64,000 bases of DNA from assembly GCF_006337125.1 (NCBI RefSeq), contig NZ_CP040887.1:1302001-1366000 (forward strand), given 5' to 3'. A program made the translations under genes and the position numbers. Numbering within the stretch: the first letter of the stretch is position 1; each line of letters starts with the position of its first letter. The notes beneath the pieces were generated by a model. It did no database searches and had not been told where the DNA came from. It was given only the letters and a program-made list of their open reading frames with translations. The stretch comes from Serinicoccus chungangensis (GTDB taxonomy: Bacteria; Actinomycetota; Actinomycetes; Actinomycetales; Dermatophilaceae). Below, one piece after another: positions 10,523-20,597 of the stretch.

Positions 10523-13500
10523 TCACTTCCTCGCCTTTCGCCCACGACGCGCCGGAGCGGGCCGCCAGGCCGCCAGCTCGTCGACCGTCCTACCCAGCTG
10601 CAGGCTGCGATCATGAAGCTGCTCCCGGGTGAACTCCGCCATCGGCATCCCGTAGTCGGGATCGACCTCGGAGTGCCACTGCTCCACCCACGGCTGCAGC
10701 TCGGCGAGCCCGGCGACGAGAGGGACCAGCTGTGCGTCCTCGGCGCCTTCGGACTCGCGCTCGCCGATGATGATGTTCAGCGCGAGCGCCTGCTGCGCGT
10801 GGTCCCACCCGGCCCAGCCCAGCAGCGCGGTGGGGTCGGTAGACCGCCCGGCGTCGGGGTAGAGGATGAACCGCTCCTTGGGCACGTCGAGCTTGCCGCG
10901 CGCCTGCCACCAGGACGCCTTGCGGAAGTCGGCGCTGGTGTACTTCGGCGGCACCGGGATCGGCCCGACCTGCTCACCCGCGTCCTGACGGCGCTGCAGG
11001 TCCCAGGTCTCCTCCCACGCGGCCCGCCTGCGCATCCCGGTCTCCTTGAGCCGGTATGCCGCCAGGTAGGGCACCGCCTCGTCGACGAGCAGGCGGGTGA
11101 GCGAGGTGGTCAACGGAACGTCGCGCCGCCCCTCCCACAGGGCCAGCACATCCATGACCTCCTCGTCCCGGGCGACGAGGTCGGCCAGCTGCGCGACGCT
11201 GCGCGGGGCCGGCCGGCCCTGGTTGTCGAACCAGTACCGCCGGTGCTCCAGCCGGTCCAGCAGCCACCCGCGCAGTGCCTGCTCCTGCTGCTTCTCCCAC
11301 GGCACCGACGCCCAGCGGCGCTTGTGCTCCGGCTTCTCCAGCAGCGCGATCGACCGGTCGGACTCGATCAGGTCGATTCGTCTCTGGAGCAAGTCACGGT
11401 ATGCCGCGGGCCACCGGTCCGGAATCTGCGTCACCGGGGTCGACCCGTGCCGCTCGAACCATGCCGTCTCCGCCTGCCCAGCGGCGACCTTTCGGGCCAG
11501 CACGATCTCGAACGCCCGCTCACCCAGCGCCACGTCGGGGAGGTCGTCACCGCTGTACGTCAGGTCGTCCTCGATCAGCCCGTACAGCCGGTACACCTCC
11601 CAGTCCAGCTCCTCCTGCTCGGCGACCATGCGCCTCCGCAGATGGGCGTATGCCGAACGCGCGTTGGCCAAGACCGCGGCGGTCGGTGCGCCCTCGGTGG
11701 CCACTGCGGCAGGGGTCTGGGACGCGGCACGTTGCGCGAGTCGATCGAGAGACCTACCGCGGGCGAGCGGCAGGTCGGCCGGCAGCGGGAAGTCCTTCAG
11801 TGTGGTCCCGGTGAACTCGTAGAAGTCCTCCCATGGCACCTGCGTCTGGCGCGCGCCCTTGCTGTCGACCGTGCTGCCCTTGTTGTGGCTGTTCTGCTTG
11901 AGCCAGAAGCACGCGGTCGACGAGTTGGGGACCCCGAGCAGCGCCAGGTGGTCGTCCTCGGTGCTGCCCTCCGGCAGCTTGATGACCGGCGCCCAACGGT
12001 TGAACACCTTCCCGCCCCGGTCGAGTACGAAGTGGTTGTGCGTCGCGACACCCGACCAACTGATCGACAAGGGAATGGAATAGCGATTCTTGAAGAACAT
12101 GGAGTATTCGAACCACTCCAGGTCCCTCGCGAGTTGTGTCCGACCGAACGCGATTCGTTCCCGAAGCTGATACCTGTGGGCCCACAGGGCCTTGGTAACT
12201 GCTGGATGTGCCGTCGCACGGAGCGTCGCAGGATCGTAGGGCCAAAGACTCAGAGTTCCACCTACGAGTGACCAGTCGCGCACGTTCTCCCCATCGATAA
12301 GCGGACGTACCTGCGTCTGCGGGATGGCAGCATGACGCAGCGCAGGCCCACCCAGGATGTAGTTGTCGTCCGCTCTGGTCACTGCTACCGCACCAACATC
12401 GGCAAGCACGGTTCCAAGTGTCTGTGACCCCAGAGTGTCCAGCCTACGTGCCAGTTCGGTCGCTCCACCACCCGTCAGGCTCCAGGGGTGCGCACCGAGC
12501 ATCGCCCGGTCGAGGTCGGTGACCGTCACCCACTCGTCCTCATACCCGGGCGAGCCGATGTGGCCTGCGATGGCCCGCCATACCATGCCGTTCTCGGGCT
12601 CTGCGGGCCGCCCGGGCTCGCCCCGAACACCCAGCACCGCACGGACCGTCTCACCGACTGGGCGCTGGTTGCGGCCGGTGATGATGACCGTGGGAGTGCC
12701 GTGGCCTGGGATATACGCACCGGAGGTGTCAGCCACGAGGCGCAGATCCTTGCGGACGAGGAACTCCTCGATGATCTTGGAGCCGAACTCGCGCTTCATG
12801 AACGAGTTGGAGGTGATCTGTCCGGTCCATCCGGCCGGACGGCTGTCGCCACCGGGCCGAGCGAGGTCGAAGAAGCGCTCCATGAAGGGGACCGTTAGCG
12901 CGTAGGTGCCCTTGCAGGTGTCGTAGAGCTCGCGGTAGCGGCGGTTGAGGGTCTTGTCCTTGACGGTGATGTAGGGCGGGTTGCCGACGACCACGTCGTA
13001 CTGGCCGGGGCGCAGCAGGTCGCGCAACCTCTCCAGGTCTTCGACGGAGTAGGTGAAGCCGCTGATCTGAGCGTCGGGGTCGAAGGGGCCGAAGTTGAGC
13101 TCGCTCTCGGCCCGGCCGTGCAGGAGCGAGTCCCCGACCGCGAGGTGAAGAGGCACCTGGGGGGCGTCCTCGAGGCTGCTGAGGCCGGCATGCTTCAGGG
13201 CGGCGACGGTGAGGCGGAACCGGGCGATGGCGACAGCGAAGGGGTTGATGTCCACGCCGTGGACCGAGTCGAGAGCGCGGTGCACCACCTCGCGGTCCGA
13301 GAGGGAGGGGTCGTGCTGCCGCCACCGTGCGACGAACCGGTCGAAGGCTCCGAGGAGGAAGTGGCCGGATCCGCAGGTGGGGTCGATGAGCCTGAACCCC
13401 TCGAGGGGGCGTTCGGCCAGGGCCGGCTCGAGGGTCTGGTCGAGGATGAACTCCTCGACGAAGACGGGTGTCTGCAGGAGGGCGTAGGTCTTCTTGGCGT

Positions 13501-14074
13501 GGTCGGAGAGGTCCTGGTAGAGGTCCCCGAGGAACCGCGTCGAGAGGGAGTCGTCGCGCAGGTCGTGCACGAGCTCCCCGTGGTCGTCCTTGGATCGCCA
13601 GAAGTCGAGCAGCGTGGTCACGGCCTGGCCGGACGGCGAGACCTGCCACAGCGGGGAGTGGTCGTCGACCAGGGCGGCCGTCGCCGGGAGCTTTTTCAGG
13701 TGGTCCACGGCCTGCATGAGCCACTCGCGGTCGGTGTGCTCGGGGTGCGACCGGAAGTAGGCGAGCTGGGCGTCCAGGGCCTCCTGCCGCCGCGCAGGTG
13801 GGCCCGCGATCCAGACGGGTGAGACGAGCCCGTTGTCCTCGCAGAAGCGGACGAAGACGCTGGTCAGGACCCAGGCGACCGCTGACTGGGTGAGCCGGTC
13901 CTGCAGGAACTCGGTCCACGACGCGGCGGTGCGCTCGGCCTCCATGGCATCCCGGTGCTCCTGCTCCCACCGCTGCCTCAAGCCGGCGTCCTCCGCCACG
14001 CGGGTGCGCAGGTCGTCCTCCAGCGCCAGCACCTGGGCCTTGAGGTCGGCGGTCAGACGGTCGGTCGCGGTCAC
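10523..14074 (-). CDS. pglX: PglX, N6-adenine DNA methyltransferase of type 2 BREX
   Basis: About 1183 residues, normal for type 2 PglX. S-adenosylmethionine motif I DPTCGSGHFLLG lies at residues 231-242 and catalytic motif IV NPPY at 365-368, defining an N6-adenine methyltransferase. Target recognition and long helical regions follow. In BREX this enzyme marks host DNA and is needed for phage exclusion. The frame is open upstream to 14485 inside pglW, but the real start is most likely the GTG at 14074, whose GTGA overlaps the pglW stop and opens MTATDRLTADLKAQV. The next gene begins 3 bases after its end. Streptomyces PglX is reported to be toxic without PglZ, which fits co-transcription here. 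Confidence 0.95.
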   Translation of the reverse strand: MTATDRLTADLKAQVLALEDDLRTRVAEDAGLRQRWEQEHRDAMEAERTAASWTEFLQDRLTQSAVAWVLTSVFVRFCEDNGLVSPVWIAGPPARRQEALDAQLAYFRSHPEHTDREWLMQAVDHLKKLPATAALVDDHSPLWQVSPSGQAVTTLLDFWRSKDDHGELVHDLRDDSLSTRFLGDLYQDLSDHAKKTYALLQTPVFVEEFILDQTLEPALAERPLEGFRLIDPTCGSGHFLLGAFDRFVARWRQHDPSLSDREVVHRALDSVHGVDINPFAVAIARFRLTVAALKHAGLSSLEDAPQVPLHLAVGDSLLHGRAESELNFGPFDPDAQISGFTYSVEDLERLRDLLRPGQYDVVVGNPPYITVKDKTLNRRYRELYDTCKGTYALTVPFMERFFDLARPGGDSRPAGWTGQITSNSFMKREFGSKIIEEFLVRKDLRLVADTSGAYIPGHGTPTVIITGRNQRPVGETVRAVLGVRGEPGRPAEPENGMVWRAIAGHIGSPGYEDEWVTVTDLDRAMLGAHPWSLTGGGATELARRLDTLGSQTLGTVLADVGAVAVTRADDNYILGGPALRHAAIPQTQVRPLIDGENVRDWSLVGGTLSLWPYDPATLRATAHPAVTKALWAHRYQLRERIAFGRTQLARDLEWFEYSMFFKNRYSIPLSISWSGVATHNHFVLDRGGKVFNRWAPVIKLPEGSTEDDHLALLGVPNSSTACFWLKQNSHNKGSTVDSKGARQTQVPWEDFYEFTGTTLKDFPLPADLPLARGRSLDRLAQRAASQTPAAVATEGAPTAAVLANARSAYAHLRRRMVAEQEELDWEVYRLYGLIEDDLTYSGDDLPDVALGERAFEIVLARKVAAGQAETAWFERHGSTPVTQIPDRWPAAYRDLLQRRIDLIESDRSIALLEKPEHKRRWASVPWEKQQEQALRGWLLDRLEHRRYWFDNQGRPAPRSVAQLADLVARDEEVMDVLALWEGRRDVPLTTSLTRLLVDEAVPYLAAYRLKETGMRRRAAWEETWDLQRRQDAGEQVGPIPVPPKYTSADFRKASWWQARGKLDVPKERFILYPDAGRSTDPTALLGWAGWDHAQQALALNIIIGERESEGAEDAQLVPLVAGLAELQPWVEQWHSEVDPDYGMPMAEFTREQLHDRSLQLGRTVDELAAWRPAPARRGRKARK

Positions 14075-17000
14075 GGAGCGGCTCCTGCTTCGGTGGTGCG
14101 GGTGGTGGTGTGCTGCAGTGCGAGGTCGCGGGAGTCGATCCACTCGCTGTCCAGGGCGAGGAACTGCCCCGGCGAGCTGAGGCTGACCGGTTGTCCGTCG
14201 AGGATCGCGCCGCGCACGTTGCGCAGCTGCGGCACGACGAGCCAGACGGCCTGGGCGCGTGGCCGGGTCAGGTCGGTCCACTGGGCCAGGACGCCGAGGT
14301 GGCCGCATCGAGAGAGGGCCGACGCCTCGGTCAGCAGGACGGGACCTGCCTCCTCTTCGGCGGAGTTCATAACCTCCTCGACCGCAGCGGTGACGGCGGG
14401 CAGGGCCCGCTCGACCAAGGCCGCGAGCCCGCGGGCCGGGGTGGTCCCCGGGTCGGCGGCGTCGGCGGCCTCGATCGTGGCCCACGGCATACCCACCTGC
14501 TCGGACTGTGCGCGCACGGCGCGCAGGAGGACCTCGGTCAGGTCCAGCTCGCGGGCGCCGAACTCCTCCGTCAGCACCCGGGTCGCCCGCTCGAGCCGGT
14601 GCCCGGGGACCCCGAGCGCGAGGAAGGACCGCCGGCTGCGCGAGTCGCGCAGGCGCTGACCGGCGACGCCCACCGCCGACACCGGGGCGAGGTCGGTGAC
14701 CACCCGGGTGGGCTGTCGGGTGTCGAGACCGGTGGTGTCCGAGGAGGCCGTCCGACTTCGGTAGGCTCGCTTGTCCGCGTCGAAGACCAGCCCGAGGTCC
14801 GCGGCGGCCACGACGGAGTCGAGGTCGGGACGGTCCGGCAGCGTCGAGAGTGAGGGGAAGCGGGCACGGACCCGGTCCTTGACCGAGTGCGGGCTGAGGA
14901 GCTGATGGGCGGCCACGCCGCGCAGGGTGTGCGCGACAGCGGCGGCAGGGGGGAGGTCGCGATGATGAAGCTCCCCGGCGCCGGAAGCGGCGGCCCGGTG
15001 CGAGACGGCGGCGGCCAGGCGGACCCGGCGCCCAGCATCGAGCACGGCCTCGGCGTCGGCGCCGAACGGCTCGAGCGCGGCGGCAAGTCGTTGGGTGACC
15101 ACGTCCGCGGCGACCAGCAGGTCGTGGCGCTCACCGGTGCTCGCGGCGACGAGGCGGTCGGCCTCCCTCCCGAGGGCCTCGGCCATGTCGATGAGGACGG
15201 CGTCGGTCGCGATGAGGCTCATCCGCCCGTCGCGTCGACGCGTGTGCCAGGCCTCGTCCTCGTCCTGGGCGCGCACGAGCGCGCGCTGCCGGTCGACGAC
15301 GACGCGCAGCAGCCCGCGCGCGATCCGGTGCTCTTCGCGCTCGGCGCGGCTGTACGCCATACCCCGTGGGGTCATGCGCTCCAGGAGCGTGCGCGTGAGC
15401 TCCTCCACCGTCGCGACCCCGCCGAGCTCGCGCAGCCGCTCCCGGACAGCGTGGTCCAGCCGCACCAGCAGGTCCTTGGTGCGGGCGTGATCGGCCCAGC
15501 CGTCCTGCAGCGCCGACAGCAGCTGGGTCGCCCGGGCCGGGGTGACGGGGGTGGGCAGGTGCGCCGCGAGCTGGGCCTGGGTGGCGAACGCGTCGAGGTC
15601 ATCACCGGAGGTCAGCAGCAGTCGTGCCATGGCCTGGCGCGAGGCCGAGCGACCCTTGCCCGTGTGGGTCATCAGCAGCTGGGCCGCGTCCACGGGGGAG
15701 GGCAGCGAGGCTGCGGTGGAGGGAGCGGCGAGGCCGCGGACGGCGTCGGCGAAGCGGGTGCGCCACTGCTTGGCGCGACGCTTGACCTCCTTGCGGGTGG
15801 CGTCAGCCGAGCCGGAGAGCTGGTTGAGGCGCACGGGGTCGACCGCCACCAGGTCGCCGACCGTGGTGACGCCGAGGGGCTCGATCGCCGAGAGTGCCCG
15901 GGCCGACAGGCCGGCCTTGGCGAGGGGCGTGTCCAGGGTCGCGGCGTCGGCCAGCTCGTCGGCGTCGTCGGGGATCGTGGTGGTCTCGGGGGAGAAGGCA
16001 GCCTCCCACTCACGCAGCATGTCCGCCACGGTGTGGTGCCGCTGCTTGGCGTCCCGGGCGAGGGCCTTGGTGAAGAAGGTGACCAGGGGGCGCGCGATGG
16101 TGGGGTCGAAGGCAGCACCGTGGATCGTGGCCTCGTCACGGATCGAGGCCGGGTGGGCGCTGCCGTCGCCGTAGACAGGGGTCGCGCCGGTGGCCATCTC
16201 GAAAAGGACGACGGCAGCGGCATACCGCTCGGCGGCGGAGTCGAAACGCGGACGGGCCTCCGAGGACAGGAACGGGTCGAGGTAGGGCGGGGTGCCTGCC
16301 TCGGTCGCCGACGCCGCGGCGCGGGTGAGGGAGAAGTCGAAGAGGACGAGGTGCTTGGTGCGATCACCGCGGCTGGTGCGGACCCCGAGGTTGGCCGGCT
16401 TGATGTCGCGGTGGTCGACACCAGCCTTGTCGAGAGCCGTGAGCGCCTCGAGGAGGTCGGTCCCGTAGCGCTCCAGCAGGTCCAGCGACAGCCGGGTGCG
16501 CTCTCGCAGCACCTCGCTGAGCGTCTGGTCACCGGCGGACTCCAGGAGCAGCGCGGTGCGACCGCCCACCGTGAGGGGGCCCTCGACAAGACGGACCAGT
16601 CGGGGGTGGTCCAGACGGGCGAGGACCTCGGCCTCGTCGCGCAGGCGCGCTGCGGCGGAGTCGTCGAGGGCGACCTTGAGGACTCGTTGCGTGGCTCCGG
16701 TTGAATGAGCGTCATCGACGAGGAGGCCGACCGCAGTGGAGCCTCGGCCCAGCCGTCGGCGCAGCTCGAAGCGGCCCTCGCCGAGCAGGTCGCCCGGGCG
16801 CGCCTCGAGGGGGTCCACGTCGGGCTCGGAGGACGGCTCAGGCGCCTGCTCCGCATCGGCGAGCTGCTTGAGGAAGGCGGCCAGGCCAGGGGTGCGCTCG
16901 CTGGGCGAGGGCCGGGTTGCGTTGAGGACCAGGGCACGCAGCGTCTCGGGAGCTGCCGGGAGCACGGGGCTGACGTCAAGCCCACCCTGCTGACGGAGCC

Positions 17001-18345
17001 GGTCGCGTAACCCGGCCGCGTCGGCAGCGGGGGGCTCCCCGGTGAGGATGTAGTAGGCCAGCGCACCGACACCGAAGACGTCCAGCCGGAAACGGTCTCC
17101 GGCGCTGGCCTGCCAGGTGCCCTCGGGGGCGCGGTATGCGGCGTGCCCGTCGTCGGGCTCGGTGGCGGCCACGTGCAGGGCGGTGACGCCCTCAGCAGGC
17201 AGGCCGGTGTGGGCGGCGGTGTCCGCCAGGCCGGCGCTCTGCCAGTCACCGACGAGGACCTTGTGGGAGCCGTCGGTGTGGGTGCGGACCCAGATGGCAG
17301 TGGGGCTGAGGTCGCGGTGGGCAACGGCGTTGCCGTGGGCGTAGTGCACGGCCTCGGTGATCTGGCGCACGAGGTCGAGCTGGCTCTCCAGAGCGAGGCC
17401 TTGCGGCTGCTCGGCGAGCCACAGGTCGAGCCGCTGGAGCTTGTCGTCGGCGGGGTAGACCAGCCCGGTGCCCAGCTCTGACTCCACGATGTCCATGGGC
17501 CGTAGGAGGCCGTCGTGGACCAGGCGCGTCATCGTGGCGAACTCGTGGGTGGCGAGGCGCTTGAGCTCTCGGGCCGCGGTCGCGCTGGCGCCCGGGGGCG
17601 TGATGCGGAAGCGAATGCGGGCGTGCTGGGTCTGGTGCACGTTGTGGTAGGCCTGCCAGTCCTGCCAGCCCTCGCCCTCACCGGCGAGGGACTCCTCGAT
17701 CACCCAGGAGCCGGCGGTCCGCTCGCGGCGAGGCACCAGACCGAGCTGCGTCATGAGGACGGGGACGATGCGCTCGTGGGTCGCGGTGACGACGTGCGGC
17801 TGCTGAGGTCGCTCGAGCAGCAGGCTGGAGATGCCCGGCAGGCCGGTCTGACTCTCGTGGTGGTCGAGGCCGTAGAGGCTCTTGGACTCCAGCTCACCGA
17901 GCTCGCTGCGTAGGCCGGGGTGGTGGAGGAAGACCGCCTCCTGGACGAAGGGCACCCCGTCACGCAGGTCGGGGATGCGGACACCCTGCTTGCGAGACCA
18001 CTCGATCAGCTGGTCCTTGAGCCGGGTGGCGAGGTACTGCGCCTTGCGACGGGCGAGCTTGAGGGGGGACGGCTCGGCCCGCCCGCCGCTGCGAATCCAG
18101 GTCTGGTCGTTGCCGCGGAGGGTGCCGGAGTAGTACTTCAGCTCGACGAGATGGAGCCGGGAGCGGCCCAGCACGAGGAGGTCGACCTCGTGCCAGCGAC
18201 CGTGGTTGTCGCGGAACTCGAAGTTGGACCACGCGCGGTAGGGAGCGATGTCGGGCAGGAGCTTGCGGACGATCTCAAGGCCTGCTGTCTCGTGGGGGAA
18301 CTGTGACTTCGTCACCTCGACCCAGCGATCATCCCCGAGCGTCAC
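14071..18345 (-). CDS. pglW: PglW, NERD plus tandem Ser/Thr-kinase protein of type 2 BREX
   Basis: About 1424 residues. A NERD domain (about residues 15-120) shows EVDLLVLG and LHLVELKYYSG. Two kinase-like domains follow. The first (roughly 260-480) has VAHRDLSPTAIWV and VLVGDWQS, so it keeps HRD but lacks the usual lysine and DFG and may be weak or structural. The second (roughly 510-790) has a glycine loop RRLGRGSTA, lysine in VLKVALD, HRDIKPANLG and LFDFS, so it looks active. A helix-hairpin-like stretch (LSAIEPLGVTTVGDL) follows, then a long helical C-terminus. GTG at 18345 is preferred to upstream in-frame starts because GGAGGG lies 6 bases before it. PglW is the kinase of the Pgl system. 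Confidence 0.92.
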   Translation of the reverse strand: MTLGDDRWVEVTKSQFPHETAGLEIVRKLLPDIAPYRAWSNFEFRDNHGRWHEVDLLVLGRSRLHLVELKYYSGTLRGNDQTWIRSGGRAEPSPLKLARRKAQYLATRLKDQLIEWSRKQGVRIPDLRDGVPFVQEAVFLHHPGLRSELGELESKSLYGLDHHESQTGLPGISSLLLERPQQPHVVTATHERIVPVLMTQLGLVPRRERTAGSWVIEESLAGEGEGWQDWQAYHNVHQTQHARIRFRITPPGASATAARELKRLATHEFATMTRLVHDGLLRPMDIVESELGTGLVYPADDKLQRLDLWLAEQPQGLALESQLDLVRQITEAVHYAHGNAVAHRDLSPTAIWVRTHTDGSHKVLVGDWQSAGLADTAAHTGLPAEGVTALHVAATEPDDGHAAYRAPEGTWQASAGDRFRLDVFGVGALAYYILTGEPPAADAAGLRDRLRQQGGLDVSPVLPAAPETLRALVLNATRPSPSERTPGLAAFLKQLADAEQAPEPSSEPDVDPLEARPGDLLGEGRFELRRRLGRGSTAVGLLVDDAHSTGATQRVLKVALDDSAAARLRDEAEVLARLDHPRLVRLVEGPLTVGGRTALLLESAGDQTLSEVLRERTRLSLDLLERYGTDLLEALTALDKAGVDHRDIKPANLGVRTSRGDRTKHLVLFDFSLTRAAASATEAGTPPYLDPFLSSEARPRFDSAAERYAAAVVLFEMATGATPVYGDGSAHPASIRDEATIHGAAFDPTIARPLVTFFTKALARDAKQRHHTVADMLREWEAAFSPETTTIPDDADELADAATLDTPLAKAGLSARALSAIEPLGVTTVGDLVAVDPVRLNQLSGSADATRKEVKRRAKQWRTRFADAVRGLAAPSTAASLPSPVDAAQLLMTHTGKGRSASRQAMARLLLTSGDDLDAFATQAQLAAHLPTPVTPARATQLLSALQDGWADHARTKDLLVRLDHAVRERLRELGGVATVEELTRTLLERMTPRGMAYSRAEREEHRIARGLLRVVVDRQRALVRAQDEDEAWHTRRRDGRMSLIATDAVLIDMAEALGREADRLVAASTGERHDLLVAADVVTQRLAAALEPFGADAEAVLDAGRRVRLAAAVSHRAAASGAGELHHRDLPPAAAVAHTLRGVAAHQLLSPHSVKDRVRARFPSLSTLPDRPDLDSVVAAADLGLVFDADKRAYRSRTASSDTTGLDTRQPTRVVTDLAPVSAVGVAGQRLRDSRSRRSFLALGVPGHRLERATRVLTEEFGARELDLTEVLLRAVRAQSEQVGMPWATIEAADAADPGTTPARGLAALVERALPAVTAAVEEVMNSAEEEAGPVLLTEASALSRCGHLGVLAQWTDLTRPRAQAVWLVVPQLRNVRGAILDGQPVSLSSPGQFLALDSEWIDSRDLALQHTTTRTTEAGAAP

Positions 18346-18374
18346 TGCTGTCCCTCCTGCACGTTCGGGTGCCG

Positions 18375-18380
18375 ACCATA
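18375..18380 (-). promoter_or_regulatory. possible -10 box of an internal promoter for pglW
   Basis: On the reverse strand TATGGT stands about 30 bases before the GTG of pglW, in the short gap after the broken DUF262-RAMA gene. No convincing -35 is visible. It could let the Pgl genes be transcribed without the upstream gene. Confidence 0.3.
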
Positions 18381-18409
18381 CCGTCCGTGTCTCGTGGTGA
18401 AGGCAGCGG

Positions 18410-20565
18410 TCACGACGAGTTCGTGCGGGGGCTGACGGTCTCACCCAATCTCGAACGCGCATACTCCCGACGGACGTCGCGCAGCGTGCGGCCGTCCGCC
18501 ACACGGAAGTACCACCACCCGTTGCTTTGCTTGCCACGCAGGTGCTTCGCGGCGGCGGACGGGGACGTGAACTCTCGACCACTAGCTAGGAGAACTCCCG
18601 AGCTCCCGATCTGCGCGACGTGCGAGGAGTCGATACGCCCGACCAGTGTGTCCCCGATCGACACGACACCGGCTGCCAGGAGATCTCGCATGTCGATCGT
18701 CTCGTCACTCAGCGATTGGCCGTCCTCAGGCACGCCGATGTGACCCTCTGGCACCCGCCAGACGCCGAGCAACGACGTGACCATGGCCAGCGTGCGAGCA
18801 TCGATGTCGTCCTCGGTCCATTGATCTTGCGCCATGTCGCGGATCCGGCGGTTGAGCAGGATGACATCGTGCTTGTGCAGTGCCGCGTGCTTGCCGTTCT
18901 GGCCGTGCCAGGCGGAGTTGGAGACGGTGCTGTTGAGCGAGGTGGTCAGCAGGGTGAGGTTGCCGAGCCGGTGCACGCGTTCATCGCGCCGGATCTCAGC
19001 CGCCAGGCCACCCTCGACCGGCCAGTTGCTCCGCCACTTCTGCGGGAGCAGGTGTTCGATGGCCATGGTGTGGCGGGGTATGCGCACTCCCGACTTCGAT
19101 CTAGTGGCACCAGTATGACCGCGCTCGACGTCTTCGACCGTCTCAAGGAGCATCCGAAGCAGGGCACGGGGGTAGCGACGGTAGGCGGGGGTGACCGGGA
19201 CCTCACGCACGATCTGCTCGTCGCCCGGCCAATACGTCCCTCGACGCCGTTGCCGGGTCAGGAATTCCTCCGTCCGCTGACCAGCGAGGTCGGGGTCTCC
19301 GCTTCCGAGGTGGTTAATGAGAAGGGACACGGTGCGGCCGAGGTCGTTGGTCGGCAGGCGTAATAGCGCCCGACGCATCAGCCAGCTCTCGACCGCAGCC
19401 AGGGACCGTCGCCGCTGGTCCTCGGTGATCTGACGGTCTACGTCATACAGCCAGAGAAGGACCGGCTTGACGACCTCGAGCTTGGCGGCCTGCGTGCGGT
19501 AGACGAACATCGACGCGTCGTCGAGGTCGGAGCCGTCCCGGCGCGCCGCATTCTGAATCCACCCCTGATAGACCTGTGCCTGGGTGTGCAGAGTGTCGAG
19601 GACTCCGGCCATCGGCCGACCGGCATTCTCGTGCTCAACCCACGACTTGAAGCGAGTGAAGGTCGAGCGCGGGCCGATCTCCTCACCGGTCCGTGCCACG
19701 AGCCAGTGGTTGAGGAACAGCGAGATGCGAGACACCTGGTAGCGGCCAAGACCGATCTCGTGCTCCCAAAACGGGTGCTCGAAGAGCGACCATCGCTGGG
19801 AGTAGGCGTGCTGCGCTGATCCGCCTTCGGCCTCGATGCCTGAAACACTAGATTCTTGATGAGATCAGCTGCGGTCAGCGGCGTGCCGCGCGCGTTGAGA
19901 GTCTCGAAGATCTCTTGAGAGTTCTCGTCCGGCTGCAACGTGATCGTCACTAGCTGGAGGCCGCGGGAGAGCACGTTCACGAGTTGCATCGCTCTGAGCG
20001 ATATCGTCGTCTCTTCCTCGGTGAGCCAGGCCGACACCTCACGGGAGAAATAGGCGTGCGCCCTCGTGATGAGGCTCGTCTGGTGATCCAGCCCGTCGTA
20101 GTCAACCGGAGCTTGAGCGTTCATCACCTCATGGAAGGCAGCGCGGTCCTTGTTGGTGTGCTGCACCTTCAGCAGCTGATCCTCAGCCAGGCCGAAATGA
20201 GCAGCATTGTGAGTCAGGGAGCCGAGCTGCTGCGACAGACCTTCCTGATTGACTGCCGCAAGGCTCTCCGCCACGGCATCCATCAGCACCTGCAAGGTCG
20301 TCAGTCGTTGCTGTCCGTCGATGACCGCGAACGAGCTGACAGCACCCATGTTGCCCAGCTGCTGTTGCAGCACGACGGCCCCAAGGAAGTGGGTGGCATT
20401 GCCGACTCCGTTGTTGAGTCGCAGCTCGCTGAGACGACGAATGTCCGACCACAGCGGGGCAAGCTGGTCTTCCTCTGTCCAGACGTAGGGGCGCTGAAAA
20501 AGAGGCACCGTCAGGTGCTGCGGGAGGGTGAAGATCTCTTGGGGTGTCTGGACGAGGGTGTGCAC
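18410..20565 (-). pseudogene. DUF262-DUF1524-RAMA protein (type IV restriction-like), broken by a frameshift
   Basis: Two adjacent frames together encode one GmrSD-type protein of about 718 residues. The first runs from GTG 20565 with [23 protein letters not shown] and TLNARGTPLTAADLIKNLVF. It leaves the family right after LVFQ, near 19845. The family sequence resumes in the other frame (WSLFEHPFWEHEIGLGRY, then HNH-type IEHLLPQKW and RLGNLTLL). The last 80 residues (GDTLVGRIDSSHVAQIG ... SPSAAAKHLRG ... GWWYFRVADGRTL) match a RAMA domain, proposed to recognise modified DNA. One missing base near 19847 explains the break. I see no slippery heptamer, so a mutation or a sequencing error is likelier than programmed shifting. 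AAGGA precedes the GTG start. Confidence 0.82.
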
Positions 20566-20597
20566 GATGTCCTTGGTATTGGCGGTGTCTTTTGGTC

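Noticed and set aside
19840..19860. Programmed -1 frameshift in the DUF262-DUF1524-RAMA gene
   Set aside because: The shift site (TTTCAGG) is not a slippery heptamer and no stable downstream structure was apparent; relatives are, to my knowledge, in one frame.
1..20565. brxD and brxHI of type 2 BREX
   Set aside because: I looked for a second Walker A ATPase and a helicase in the island and found only PglY; these genes may lie left of the window.
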